The notes: a model not told the origin generated them from the sequence alone. A DNA stretch of 64,000 bases from an uncultured Holdemanella sp. (GCF_934754935.1 NZ_CAKVJB010000009.1:1-64000); one strand, 5' to 3'. Shown: positions 1 to 9,453, counted from the first letter of the stretch. Made by a program: numbers and translations.

Positions 1-956
1 ATTTTCCATAAAAAAAAGAGGAGCACATTTTTTGTGTTCCCCTCGAAGCCGTCATTTCTTAACTTAATGACATTGAGCAATTTGCCACTCAAAGAGTCTT
101 TTTCTATGTAATAATAAAATAAACCATTTTCTATTTTATATCTTATCTCCGGTTTCGGAATCAGACATCTTCCCATGTCCATATACCATAATTCAGTTTC
201 ATACAATGTTGTAGTTAAGTACTTTAATTGTAGTGGGGCATATAACATCTTTTCATCATCGTAAAAATAACTTAAAGTTTCATATACTTCATCTGAATCA
301 AGAACTATTATTTGATATTCTGACGATTTTAGGTTATAGCTATGTCTATCGGAATCCCATGTAGTTTCAGACCAATCCTCTGTATGTTCTAATAAATGAA
401 GTAATTTTTGAGAAGGCGACAAATCAATACCAAATCTTTTTCTCCATAAAAATTCTGTATGTTCAATATTTGCGGTCTGTATCCTCGGTGTGTTTATATC
501 ATTTACTCTAGTATATATTGCACCTGCATACAATTTTTTCTTTACATCATGGCTTGGCGAATATGCCTCTGTCAAATAATATGGCGTATTATTCGTGTTC
601 TTAATTATTACTATATCCAATTCGTGATTTTCAATCTCAACCGTCTGAACTGTTGCTTTAGGTATATAATCTCCTGCAAATGGCTTTGATCTTAAAAATT
701 CTGTAACTGACTTAGTTGTATATCTACTATATTTTGTTTTTTCAATTCCCTTTACATTTCCATTGTCATCTGCACCGTAAATTAGATATGCTTGATGTCC
801 ATCGATATTATTTGCCATGCAAATAATATCGATCAATTTATCTTCTCTACAATCAGTGTAATCTTCTTTAAAATCCTAATAAGTTCCTTCATATCCAAGT
901 CTTAATAATTCTGAGATTATTTCTTTCAAGTTTTTATCTGACACATTATGCTCCAT
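1..956 (-). pseudogene. AlbA_2 (Schlafen-type) domain protein, amber-interrupted, partial at left edge
   Basis: From an ATG at 956 one minus-strand frame stays open for about 318 codons to the window edge, except for a single TAG at 878-876 (codon 27). Directly after the stop come DFKED and then the segment AYLIYGADDNGNVKGIE, which looks like the core of the AlbA_2/Schlafen-AAA putative nucleic-acid-binding domain found in many prokaryotic regulatory and defence proteins. The domain spans the stop, and the next ATG would delete its first strand, so the copy looks recently inactivated. It begins 54 bases after the methylase-nuclease gene in the same direction and was probably the last gene of that operon. 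The C-terminal half is not recognised. Confidence 0.6.
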
Positions 957-1010
957 TCTTATTTACACCTTAACTATCTGCAATATTCCTACTATAACCC
1001 ATTTTATATT

Positions 1011-3566
1011 TTACGACAGAGGATTTCTTCTATTTGCTAAAAATCTCTGTAATCGAATTGCTTCTTCTAGTTTATTTGATGCATTTGCTCCAAACAAAAT
1101 TTCTGCCCATATCTCGTCCATATGTGTAATTGTTGGATTGTTAAGATCCTTAAATGTTATATTAGGAATCTCGGACAATATTTGTCTTATTTGATTTTGA
1201 GAAAGCATATTATAATCAGGAACATGGGTCATTTTTGCATCCCTTAATTCACTTTTTCTCATCCCCGAATGATCCTTAGATGCAACTTCACATTCTAACT
1301 GATAAAAAACCGTTGTCATATATGAACCAATTACCTGTGCTTCCGTCAATGTTTGGTATGAATATACTGTAAAGTTTGTTGAAACATACATAGACACTGC
1401 CGATACATATACCCTTCCATTTCTACGAAGTTTTGTTGGTAATAATATTGAGTTGGCAGGAAATCGTATTGTACCGTCCTTTTTTGTAATTTTCTCCCAT
1501 TCTGTAACAGTTTTTACCTTCCTTTGCTGTTGTTTAGCTGGTCTAGTCATAGACATATAATCAGAAATTATTGCTGTACTTAATGAAGATGGAATAGAAT
1601 TAAAATTTAAAAATTTTGAATCTCCAGTGTTCAGAATAAAATCATCTCTATCTGCATTTCTCATTCCTTCATCAAGTGTGACTTGTGATATATATTTAGA
1701 ATATAATTCATCGAATGAATCAAAGAATAATAAATCACTTCCTCCATTAACCCCTACTTGACCTTTACGAAACATTTGAGTAGTATTTGGCAAATATGTC
1801 ATTATAGCATTTCTTACAATATTATTATCAATATATATAATAGCTTCAGACATTTCACTACATACAACTCTCCAGCCATCATTTAGTTTTGCCTGTAATT
1901 GTGCATATGAAATTTGTCTTGCCTCTATATCTGGTGTAATATAATCAAAAGCTAATGAATTATATACCCCAGAATATGCTTCTAAAGCATGTAGATCTAT
2001 ATCAGCCACTGCAACATCACTAGAAAAAATTTTCACTGTACTTGCAGGTTGATCTTTCTTTCCAACCAAGATGCATGTTTCTTCTGAAACAGATTCAAAA
2101 AGTCCCTTTCCCGGATAATTGAAAATGCATTGTAATCCAAAAATATTGAGCAACATTTCTCGAAAAGCAATTGCTTCATTTCCCCGCTCTACCAACTGTG
2201 CTTTGGGAAATATACATACAATAGTTGTTCCTGTTGGCATTAAACAACAAACAGTTTCTAAGAAAACTGCTCCTAAATTCTGCTGTCCAACTCCAGTATC
2301 CGACGGACTTCCTTTTGTCCTTTGTATGAAACTTATAAAAGGAGCCTTTCTATTTACACAATTTATTCCTGCCACAAATGGTGGATTTAACAAAACAACC
2401 TCAACATCATTAAAATCGGAAGGAACAAATGATAAAATATCTTTTGTTGTTACTACTGGAGCATTTGATTTATTGATTGTTATAGGATTATTTAATCCTA
2501 GACGTAATGATAAAAGTTCTATTAGTTTTGGATTTATATCATTTGCTACAACCTGATTGCCGTTTATATTAAATACCTTCATTGCCGAACTAATTAGACT
2601 TCCACTTCCAGCTGCAGGATCACATATTTTCTTATTAGCAGATAAATTGCCATTAATCATTTTTGCCATAGTAGCAGCTAGATTAGCCAATTCAGGATCA
2701 GTTGCAACTTCTCCATCATGTCTACTGCTTTCAGATAGCATTTCATGTAATGAATCTGCTATTGCATCACCTGATATATTTGCCTCCCCATACTTATATA
2801 AATCAGACAAAAGCTTATTTGTCAAAGATACTCTTGGAAGATAATCCGCCGCATTGTATGCAAAAATACCATCAAAGTCTACTCTATTTGCTTCTATGCA
2901 AATTTGTTGAACATCTCCGGCAAATGTTGATACACTATATGTTATAGTTGGCGCAGGTTTATGTACTGCATGAAAAGCACCTCTTATATATTCATATAGA
3001 AGCATTGCCATTTTACTTTTCCATTCACGATTGTTTGGTAGAGTAGATTTCATACATGTTAAGAAATTATCCAGTGTTGTAAGTTCTGTATATCTGTTAT
3101 TAATAAAATCATCTAATAATCTTTGAAAAACTAATGCCAATTTGTTCACGATACTATTTTCGTCATCAGCGGAAAAATCACATACATTTTCTAATCCTGG
3201 TTCTAAAACTTGCTGATGGACACTGGGCTTATGGACATCATATCTAAAACTAATTAATTTTTCCAAATTAGTTATAATATAAAATGGTTTCTCTGTTACT
3301 GCCATATTGGATTGAACATACGATTGCGCTTGAAATTGATATCTGGTACTTTGTACATCTGAAGGAGTTCTCTTAACTTCAATTACACATAAATATTTTC
3401 CAGTTGTTTTATTTATAACAACATAGTCCATTTCAAGACTTCCTGTATATACATGATGTTTTGCTTCATAAATCGAACTCAAACCTAACGCTGCTATTGC
3501 TTGTGTTAAAGCTTTTTCACACAACGGGTGAAATGTCCTAACTTCTGAATCTGTATAACTAATCAT
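1011..3566 (-). CDS. N6-adenine DNA methyltransferase with nuclease-like N-terminus (type IIG-like)
   Basis: 851 residues. The N-terminal ~120 residues resemble HsdR_N/PD-(D/E)XK nucleases: D47 and E63-V-K65 follow the D...ExK pattern on predicted strands. The central part is an N-6 DNA methylase: SAM motif I DPAAGSGS at 316-323 and catalytic NPPF at 394-397. The C-terminal ~350 residues would hold target recognition. One chain could therefore both cut and modify, as in type IIG enzymes; the nuclease role is inferred from the motif only. The start overlaps the end of the cytosine methyltransferase gene by 8 bases, so translation is probably coupled. A type I HsdM-like enzyme without a separate HsdS is the main alternative. 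Confidence 0.8.
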   Translation of the reverse strand: MISYTDSEVRTFHPLCEKALTQAIAALGLSSIYEAKHHVYTGSLEMDYVVINKTTGKYLCVIEVKRTPSDVQSTRYQFQAQSYVQSNMAVTEKPFYIITNLEKLISFRYDVHKPSVHQQVLEPGLENVCDFSADDENSIVNKLALVFQRLLDDFINNRYTELTTLDNFLTCMKSTLPNNREWKSKMAMLLYEYIRGAFHAVHKPAPTITYSVSTFAGDVQQICIEANRVDFDGIFAYNAADYLPRVSLTNKLLSDLYKYGEANISGDAIADSLHEMLSESSRHDGEVATDPELANLAATMAKMINGNLSANKKICDPAAGSGSLISSAMKVFNINGNQVVANDINPKLIELLSLRLGLNNPITINKSNAPVVTTKDILSFVPSDFNDVEVVLLNPPFVAGINCVNRKAPFISFIQRTKGSPSDTGVGQQNLGAVFLETVCCLMPTGTTIVCIFPKAQLVERGNEAIAFREMLLNIFGLQCIFNYPGKGLFESVSEETCILVGKKDQPASTVKIFSSDVAVADIDLHALEAYSGVYNSLAFDYITPDIEARQISYAQLQAKLNDGWRVVCSEMSEAIIYIDNNIVRNAIMTYLPNTTQMFRKGQVGVNGGSDLLFFDSFDELYSKYISQVTLDEGMRNADRDDFILNTGDSKFLNFNSIPSSLSTAIISDYMSMTRPAKQQQRKVKTVTEWEKITKKDGTIRFPANSILLPTKLRRNGRVYVSAVSMYVSTNFTVYSYQTLTEAQVIGSYMTTVFYQLECEVASKDHSGMRKSELRDAKMTHVPDYNMLSQNQIRQILSEIPNITFKDLNNPTITHMDEIWAEILFGANASNKLEEAIRLQRFLANRRNPLS

Positions 3567-4665
3567 TATTCTCTTCCTCCTTCAAATGTTTTTTTAATTG
3601 ATTGGCTATTATCTCTGCCATAAGAGGAGGAACTGCGTTCCCAACAATCAGATTTCTCCCCTGCTTACTGGATGAGACAATTTTATATGAATCAGGAAAA
3701 CTTTGTAAACGTAATGCTTCCCTAACTGTAATCAGCCTATTTTCTGCATAATGAATGTTACAGCCAACATTAGGTCTATTAAAATAAGTGTTAATTGTAT
3801 ATGAGGGCTTATCGGGGCTCATGCGACCATAACATGTAGTGTGTCCTCCCTCACGCTGTAATCTCCTTATTCGTTCTGATTTTACATTTGGTGGTATATC
3901 CATATAATTTCCACCTGGTCTTACATGTGATACAATATATTTGTCTAGTTCACTCATTTTCGGCATAAAATGTTCCGTTACACCTTGGTTTGTTCGCATT
4001 TTTCTCTGATAGTCATTTTCAGCCTCACACCTATAGTGTACTATTCCATTTTCATTCAAAATAGCTTCTGGCAAATCATCTAGTGCCTCCTTCACACTTA
4101 CATATTTTTTTAATCCTGTTCCTGATTCATTATGAGTTGGTGAAGGGAATGCAAATTCTTTTCCATTATTTACTCCAACTATTAATACCCTTTTTCTTCT
4201 TTGCGGGATACCATAATCAGCTGCATTTACAACCATACTTTCGATGTTATATCCAATATCACAAAAAGCTCTTTTTAATAACTCAAATATTTTTTCCCCA
4301 TTTTTATTCTTTGCAGATAATAAACCCATTACATTTTCAAATACAAACGCTTTTGGTTTTACATGTCTAATTATTTCTATATATCTCCATACAAGTTGTC
4401 CTCTTTCATCCTCAACATTTCTTTTTCCTGCTAAAGAAAACGACTGGCATGGTGGTCCGCCTATTACAACATCTGCATTTGGAATCATTGCTAAATCAAT
4501 TTTATTGATATCCGCACATATTATATGATTTCCAATGTTTTCCTTATATGTCGCTACCGCATTTTTATTATTATCTATAGCCCATATAATTTCATATCCT
4601 GCTTTTTGAAACCCAAGATCTAATCCTCCACCACCTGAAAAAAGGCTAACTACTTTTATTGACAT
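3559..4665 (-). CDS. DNA (cytosine-5-)-methyltransferase
   Basis: 368 residues with the C5-methyltransferase motifs in standard order: SLFSGGGGLDLGF (motif I, residues 7-19), GGPPCQSF with catalytic Cys73 (IV), ENV at 110-112 (VI), QRRKR at 155-159 (VIII), then a target-recognition region and the C-terminal GNAVPP (X). It would methylate C5 of cytosine in a specific site. Its ATG overlaps the upstream stop as TAATG, with a GGAGGG Shine-Dalgarno inside the upstream gene. It lies between two adenine methyltransferase genes, which is unusual: two base chemistries in one operon suggest either an asymmetric or composite site, or two stacked specificities. The full motif set is present, so it appears intact. 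Confidence 0.93.
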   Translation of the reverse strand: MSIKVVSLFSGGGGLDLGFQKAGYEIIWAIDNNKNAVATYKENIGNHIICADINKIDLAMIPNADVVIGGPPCQSFSLAGKRNVEDERGQLVWRYIEIIRHVKPKAFVFENVMGLLSAKNKNGEKIFELLKRAFCDIGYNIESMVVNAADYGIPQRRKRVLIVGVNNGKEFAFPSPTHNESGTGLKKYVSVKEALDDLPEAILNENGIVHYRCEAENDYQRKMRTNQGVTEHFMPKMSELDKYIVSHVRPGGNYMDIPPNVKSERIRRLQREGGHTTCYGRMSPDKPSYTINTYFNRPNVGCNIHYAENRLITVREALRLQSFPDSYKIVSSSKQGRNLIVGNAVPPLMAEIIANQLKKHLKEEENND

Positions 4666-6104
4666 TATAGACCCTCCAGTCTTTTTTTCTGCTTTGTTTC
4701 ATATTTTTGTTTTATCATATTAAAATCATATTCTGAATAAACAGATAAAATTTTTGTTATGTCATCTATACATTTTCTGTTTCCATTTTGCGCTAATTGG
4801 CTACCATATTTTTTTAATAAATGCATGTCATTTTCTTTAACAACATCAATATCAGGAAATGTAATACTTTCAATATCGTATCTTTGCAGTTTCAACAACC
4901 CTGCTCCATATTTTTTGCCCATACTTTCAAGTTGATAATATGTATAATAATTATTTAACAAAGAAAACAAAATCCATTTATCTATCTTGGGATAAATAAT
5001 ATAAAAATTATCTCGTATTATACATTGTTCCTCATTCATCACAAACTTCATATCATTTCTTACAAAATAACTAAAAATAATACCTTCACAATCAAAAAGA
5101 TTTAGTCTATACCATGTTTTAGTCGTTGCCATTTTATTCAACAATGTTTGCGGCTTTTTGTTCTCAAGTATTATCTTTTTCCAATACTTTAAATATTCTA
5201 TACACTTTTTATCAAGATTTTCATCTAATGGTGCAAACAACCAATCTTTTCTTGCATCTTTTGTAGAAAAGCCACATATGTTTTTGGGAGAAGAGATAAT
5301 AGGTCTCATATATTTTTTATTATTTAAGTTAGGATTAATATACATTTCATTGTACCCAGTTGTTAATCCTCTCCTTACATTTGCTAACTTAGAGAAACTT
5401 GTTTTCCAACTAACCATATCACTTTGTTCTGGAGCGTCCAGTTTAATAAATTCATCATTCGATAAATGAACATATTCCGTCTTATAATTCGTGTTTAAAT
5501 CTCCTTTTACAAGTTTAAGAATTAGAACTTCAACCAATGCATTTTTTTCAAATACTTCCCCTGAAATATGTATTCGTCTTTTTATTCCCGCGCATTCCTT
5601 TATCATTTTTTGAAATGAATCTCCACTACGAGTATTTATCCAGCTACTTGGAAATATTACTATCATTTCACCACCCATACGAAGTAGGGAGAATCCCTTA
5701 ACTATAAAATACATATACATATTTGCAGTGGGCGGCAAGCTGTTAAACAAATCATTCTCCGACAATTTTTCTTTACTCACACCTAATTCTTTTAATTCAT
5801 TAATTTTTTCATGTCGTATATATGGTGGATTCATAATTATCCCATCATATAGCTGTTCAGTACTACAACTTAAAAAATCTGCATTTACCAAATTATACTT
5901 TGTGTACTTATTTTTCACGTTGTCAAACAATTTTCTATCTATTTCATAGCCATCAACTTCTGAATAACCACTATCTGTCAAAGCTCTTAAAAAAGCGCCT
6001 TCACCAAAACAAGGCTCAATTATTCTTGCATCCTTTGGAATTGTAAATAAATTAACCATATAAGATGCAACATTGCCCGTTGTAAATATCTGTCCTAAAT
6101 CCAT
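4665..6104 (-). CDS. Class I SAM-dependent N6-adenine DNA methyltransferase
   Basis: 479 residues. The N-terminus QIFTTG and the SAM-binding EPCFGEGAF (30-38) are followed by catalytic NPPY at 92-95, the gamma-type order of M.TaqI/Eco57I-like enzymes. The remaining ~300 residues should include a target-recognition domain. There is no visible nuclease motif, so it is read as a stand-alone methyltransferase. It starts 11 bases after the HTH gene and its stop codon overlaps the start of the cytosine methyltransferase. The first residues (MDLGQIFT) are typical for this group, supporting the chosen start. Confidence 0.88.
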   Translation of the reverse strand: MDLGQIFTTGNVASYMVNLFTIPKDARIIEPCFGEGAFLRALTDSGYSEVDGYEIDRKLFDNVKNKYTKYNLVNADFLSCSTEQLYDGIIMNPPYIRHEKINELKELGVSKEKLSENDLFNSLPPTANMYMYFIVKGFSLLRMGGEMIVIFPSSWINTRSGDSFQKMIKECAGIKRRIHISGEVFEKNALVEVLILKLVKGDLNTNYKTEYVHLSNDEFIKLDAPEQSDMVSWKTSFSKLANVRRGLTTGYNEMYINPNLNNKKYMRPIISSPKNICGFSTKDARKDWLFAPLDENLDKKCIEYLKYWKKIILENKKPQTLLNKMATTKTWYRLNLFDCEGIIFSYFVRNDMKFVMNEEQCIIRDNFYIIYPKIDKWILFSLLNNYYTYYQLESMGKKYGAGLLKLQRYDIESITFPDIDVVKENDMHLLKKYGSQLAQNGNRKCIDDITKILSVYSEYDFNMIKQKYETKQKKRLEGL

Positions 6105-6115
6105 ATATATGACCT

Positions 6116-6298
6116 CTAATCTATGGCACTACGACCACTTTTTATCCATGCATCAAGTTCTGATTGTTTAAATTTCCACAGCTTGCCAATCTTATGTGCT
6201 GGAATGTCGGTCTTTTTTATCCAATTTCTTATAGTTTCTTTCGATACCCCCATATAACTTGCTGCCTGATCAATCCCTATCCAACCATCTGCTACCAT
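6116..6298 (-). CDS. Small HTH (excisionase-family/HTH_17) DNA-binding protein heading the RM operon
   Basis: 60 residues that are nearly all one helix-turn-helix domain: IDQAASYMGVSKETIRNWI is the HTH, followed by IPAHKIGKLWKFKQSELD, the wing typical of the MerR/excisionase-like HTH_17 family. Small proteins of this type often sit at the head of methyltransferase operons. Here it could time expression of the modification and restriction genes, like the controller proteins of other RM systems; that role is inferred from position. It is not the excisionase of the mobile element, which has its own at 9.6-9.8 kb. Confidence 0.82.
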   Translation of the reverse strand: MVADGWIGIDQAASYMGVSKETIRNWIKKTDIPAHKIGKLWKFKQSELDAWIKSGRSAID

Positions 6299-6447
6299 TT
6301 TATGAACCTCTCTTAATAATTCTTCAATTTATTATAGAATATTTTTATCGCATATTTCAATATTTTTAATAATATTTAGTGGTATTTGATGGTAAATCAA
6401 CAAAATGTAAAATAAACAGACTATTATAATTAACAGCCCGTTTATCT

Positions 6448-7416
6448 CTAGCAGTATCCTCTGGCTTCCCGCCAGCCTTTTACATACCATCTGATTGCAG
6501 CATATATCGCTTGTACGAATAATAAGAGCAATAGCAGATTGACTGGCAACACTGCCTTTATCCAATGTCCGAAGTAGATTGTTACTGCAAAGCTCATAAG
6601 TGTTACCAGTATGGTAATCATATCTAGGCAGCACTTCTTATATAACCCTGCAATCTTTATCCCGATGAATGCCAAAAGTATTCCTACCCCCACCAGACAT
6701 CCACCGCAAATCAATAATCTTATCAGCCAGTATATAATTCCGGCAATGACAGGATTGGATATTCCATTACTAATCTGTGCCACATTCTTTCCTATCAGTG
6801 CAATCCAGCCAGCAATAGTCTGTGTGAAAGTTCCGATTGCATCGAAGAATATTCTGCAATCAGAAATAAATACCTTTGACTGTATCATCTGAAAGAGAGT
6901 AGTTGATGAGGAATACCATATCAGCAGAAACATCAATGCTTCATACATGACTGTTTTTGTTTTATATCTGCCTGCCAGTTTTTCCCTCTGTGTATCATAC
7001 CTTTCCTTCGCTTTCAGATAAGCTGTCTGATTACAATTCTGACACTTTTGATAGAGTACCGGCTTTTCAACCGGTATCTCTACTTTTTTCTGATGGGAGA
7101 GTGCATAGTCCCGTTCCTGTTCTGCCTGCCTTAACTTATCTCGACATTCCTCTATCATGTCCTTTGCGGTAAGCGTTTTCTCTTTCTCGCTCTGCAACAA
7201 TTCCTTTGTTTTCCTCAAGTCGTTCTTTAAGGCTTGAATGTTTCCTGCTCTGTTCTCGCTGTTTAACCTCTCGTTCAAGGTCAGCGATTCGTCGAGCTGC
7301 ATTTTCAGTTCCCGGATAGTCCGGTCTTTCTGGTCGAGTTCTTCCTGCATCTGCTCTGTCAGCAGAAATAACTCTTCCAGTTGATCGTCGCTCTTTGAGT
7401 TTCTTAATTCGTTCAT
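6448..7416 (-). CDS. Coiled-coil and multi-pass membrane protein of mobilizable elements (DUF6040-like)
   Basis: About 322 residues from the ATG at 7416, which is preceded by GGAAGG at 7 bases. Residues 1-115 are a long charged coiled coil. A short Cys motif (CQNCN) follows, then about four hydrophobic segments in the C-terminal half. I believe it corresponds to the DUF6040 family found beside MobA-type relaxases in Firmicutes integrative elements; the family name comes from memory. Its role is unknown. The first ~280 bases overlap the 3' end of the relaxase frame in a different phase (see findings). A TTG three bases upstream is a weaker alternative start. Confidence 0.7.
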   Translation of the reverse strand: MNELRNSKSDDQLEELFLLTEQMQEELDQKDRTIRELKMQLDESLTLNERLNSENRAGNIQALKNDLRKTKELLQSEKEKTLTAKDMIEECRDKLRQAEQERDYALSHQKKVEIPVEKPVLYQKCQNCNQTAYLKAKERYDTQREKLAGRYKTKTVMYEALMFLLIWYSSSTTLFQMIQSKVFISDCRIFFDAIGTFTQTIAGWIALIGKNVAQISNGISNPVIAGIIYWLIRLLICGGCLVGVGILLAFIGIKIAGLYKKCCLDMITILVTLMSFAVTIYFGHWIKAVLPVNLLLLLLFVQAIYAAIRWYVKGWREARGYC

Positions 7417-8858
7417 CAATCAACCTTCCTTTCTCTAATTGCTGTTCAAGTTCAGTAATTCGCTGTTCTGTTTCTGCAATAATCGGTTCTCGTTGTTTAA
7501 TTTCTGTGCTAATTCCTGCCATTGCTGATTCTCGTCTGTAAGTTGCTGTATCTGGTCTGTCTTTTCTTCCAGAAGCATCAGCAGTTCTTCTGTATCCGGT
7601 AAGATTTAAAGCAGCTCTGATAATTCTTTCTCTAATTGTTGCAATCGTTCTTCCTGCTCCTGAAAGCACATCAGCTTCTCGTCCTTTTCCCGTATCTCCT
7701 GAAGCATCTCTGCCATGATATTCTGCTGTTCCTCTATCTGTGTAATCATTGCTTCCATCATGGGAATTACTTCTTTGCTTTCTTCTAATGTCATTCAACC
7801 ACCCCCTCCACATCGACAATGCACCGGATACCTTACCAAAGGTTGCAATTACCTTTTGCAGTAGTGCATTTTGTTTTTTAATCATCTGGTTTTCCTCGAC
7901 CTTCCATGAACCTTTCCTTATCTGTCCGTCGAGATATTTTCCCTCAATCTTCCTTGCATCTGCACCCTCATGGATCGTAGGGACTTTTAATTTTCCCTGT
8001 CTTTCATAAGAGCGGTGATCAATCTGATTGCCTACGGATAAATGCCGATTACACATCTTTGCCCATTCGCTTCGCCATAACTCACAATTCTTTGGATTGT
8101 TCCAGCCGGTAGCATCGGTCAGAACCCGTTTCCATTGTTTTCGGTTTCTTGCCCCGACTTTCTATAATCCGTTTTCATCAAGTACCGGAATGCGGATTCC
8201 ATGCCGGTCAGGATTTTTCTTATCCTGCCACCAGTCCGGGTGGGATTCATCAACTACGATATTTCCGTCAGTATCTCTGACAAAATCCCAGCTCTTGACT
8301 TCTTTGTTGCCCCATGAGTGGTCTGGATTGAATGGTCGCATGGTTACAAGTAAATGCACATGTGGGTTCCCATCGTTCTTATCGTGTATGCTCCAATCGG
8401 CACACATTCCCTTGTCCACGAAAGTTTTTTGAATATATTCGGTTGTATAATCAATCTGTTCCTGTCTGCTCCATTCTTTCGGTAAGGAAAATTCAAATGA
8501 GCGTCCAAGCTGTGCATCTGCATTTTTTTCTATCTTTAAGACCTCATTCCATAACCGCTGTTTCTGAAATGTGATTTTAAACTTTTCCAGTGCGGCCTCC
8601 TTATCGCCTGCTCTTTTATAACGGATAGACTGTTGAAACCTTTTTATATTTTCTTCCGGTACCTGCAGCCACTCCGGAGGTGCATTTTCGCACATCATCA
8701 GACTGGTGTAGACGACTTCCTTTTTGGAAGTGTAGTAGCTGATTCTGCCTGTTTCCTCATTCTTCATCACATCTCCGTTAAGATATGCAGATGCGGATAT
8801 GACAGATTTTCCTTTACTGCGTCCGACAATTTTTTACTGTAAAATGAAATATCGCCAT
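7136..8858 (-). pseudogene. mobA: MobA/MobL-type relaxase, disrupted by a frameshift and an amber codon
   Basis: The start is the ATG at 8858 (MAIFHFTVK...), with an AAAGGGA ribosome site. After codon 9 the frame is lost at a run of six A on the coding strand (8835-8830). With five A it would read on as IVGRSKGKSVISASAYLNGD and then the open frame that runs from 8770. That frame carries the relaxase signature DGNPHVHLLVTMRPF (the H-x-H metal site) near 8380 and is cut by TAG at 8164-8162 within ENGL-stop-KVGARN. Beyond the TAG the same phase stays open to 7136, about 574 codons in all. The protein would nick oriT to start transfer. With both lesions the element is probably not self-mobilizable, though a fragment from 8770 or 8767 to 8162 may be expressed. 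Confidence 0.78.
7435..7794 (-). pseudogene. Small coiled-coil protein gene of the mobilization region, broken by TAA
   Basis: The ATG at 7794 is preceded by a very strong Shine-Dalgarno (GGAGGGGGTGG). The reading begins MTLEESKEVIPMMEAM and is almost continuous heptad-rich coiled coil. A TAA at 7608-7606 stops it after 62 residues, but the same frame continues as coiled coil (ELLMLLEEKTDQIQQL and onward) to a TAG at 7437-7435, so the intact gene would encode about 119 residues. It lies between the relaxase and the DUF6040-like gene and shares their direction. The whole gene overlaps the relaxase C-terminal frame in another phase. The 62-residue product may still be made. Confidence 0.5.
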
Positions 8859-9138
8859 GATACGATTTCCCTTTTCTGCCGTATCCGGCATTGATTTCCA
8901 ACAGCATCTTCTTTTGGTTTGGCAGAAGTGAAGCTGTCGGAACGCCCTCTGCGCAAGAGTGCTCCCTGCGGCATGAGCAGGTCTGGCTGAAAGCCACGCC
9001 GACGGAACGAGCCCGGCAAGCGTAAGCGCAGACCGGTTGCCACTTGTGGCAAACTTATAAGGACGATCTCTGGTTGTCCATAAATGCGCCCTTCATTCAA
9101 AGGCAATGAAGGGAATGGAAAACCCACTCCCTCCGCCA
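8859..9138 (-). other. Candidate origin of transfer (oriT) region upstream of the relaxase gene
   Basis: The 280 bases between the accessory protein gene and mobA are markedly GC-richer than the flanks and contain several inverted repeats. TTGCCAC/GTGGCAA with a 2-base loop lies at 9037-9052, and CCCTTCATT/AATGAAGGG lies at 9089-9113. Open frames cross it but look like by-products of its composition. Position next to the relaxase and its accessory protein, plus the palindromes, is the usual makeup of oriT. The nick site itself cannot be named from sequence alone. Confidence 0.45.
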
Positions 9139-9453
9139 TTACACTTCCTCCATGTCTGTGACTGGTTCTTTCTGCATCGCTTTTGAGAAAAACTTCCCAT
9201 TTGTTTCCTGCCTTTTTAAGAAGCTTATCAACTTTGGTAAATCTTCCTCCTCAATCGGACAGCCAAGAACCGATTCCACCGCTCCTCCAATCTGACAGAG
9301 CCTGTGGGTTCGTTTTTTACTTTCTTCCGCTTTCTTTCTCTTTTCCAGTTCCTTCCGCTGTGCTATGAGCTTTTTGGTAGCTTCAATACTTTCCTGTTCC
9401 TTTTTCTCTAATGCACGTATTCTTTCTTCATAAGTCTTTGTTGATTTCGCCAT
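9139..9453 (-). CDS. Mobilization accessory protein (MobC/DUF3847-like)
   Basis: About 104 residues from the ATG at 9453 (MAKSTKTYEERIRALEKK), with AAAGGATG as ribosome site; the longer in-frame extension upstream has no good start. The first ~60 residues are a charged helix rich in Lys, Glu and Arg, followed by THRLCQIGGAVESVLG. This helix-plus-GG layout recalls small relaxosome proteins beside MobA-type relaxases, which help load the relaxase on oriT. It is directly upstream of the oriT-like region and the relaxase. Family naming is tentative. Confidence 0.65.
   Translation of the reverse strand: MAKSTKTYEERIRALEKKEQESIEATKKLIAQRKELEKRKKAEESKKRTHRLCQIGGAVESVLGCPIEEEDLPKLISFLKRQETNGKFFSKAMQKEPVTDMEEV

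Noticed and set aside
6332..6634. 100-codon minus-strand frame at the end of the DUF6040-like gene
   Set aside because: Out-of-phase shadow of the membrane-helix region, no ribosome site.
8834..9139. A 101-codon minus-strand frame (and a 76-codon one) across the oriT-like region
   Set aside because: Arg-rich, no known domain, covers GC-rich palindromes and the relaxase start; best explained by composition.
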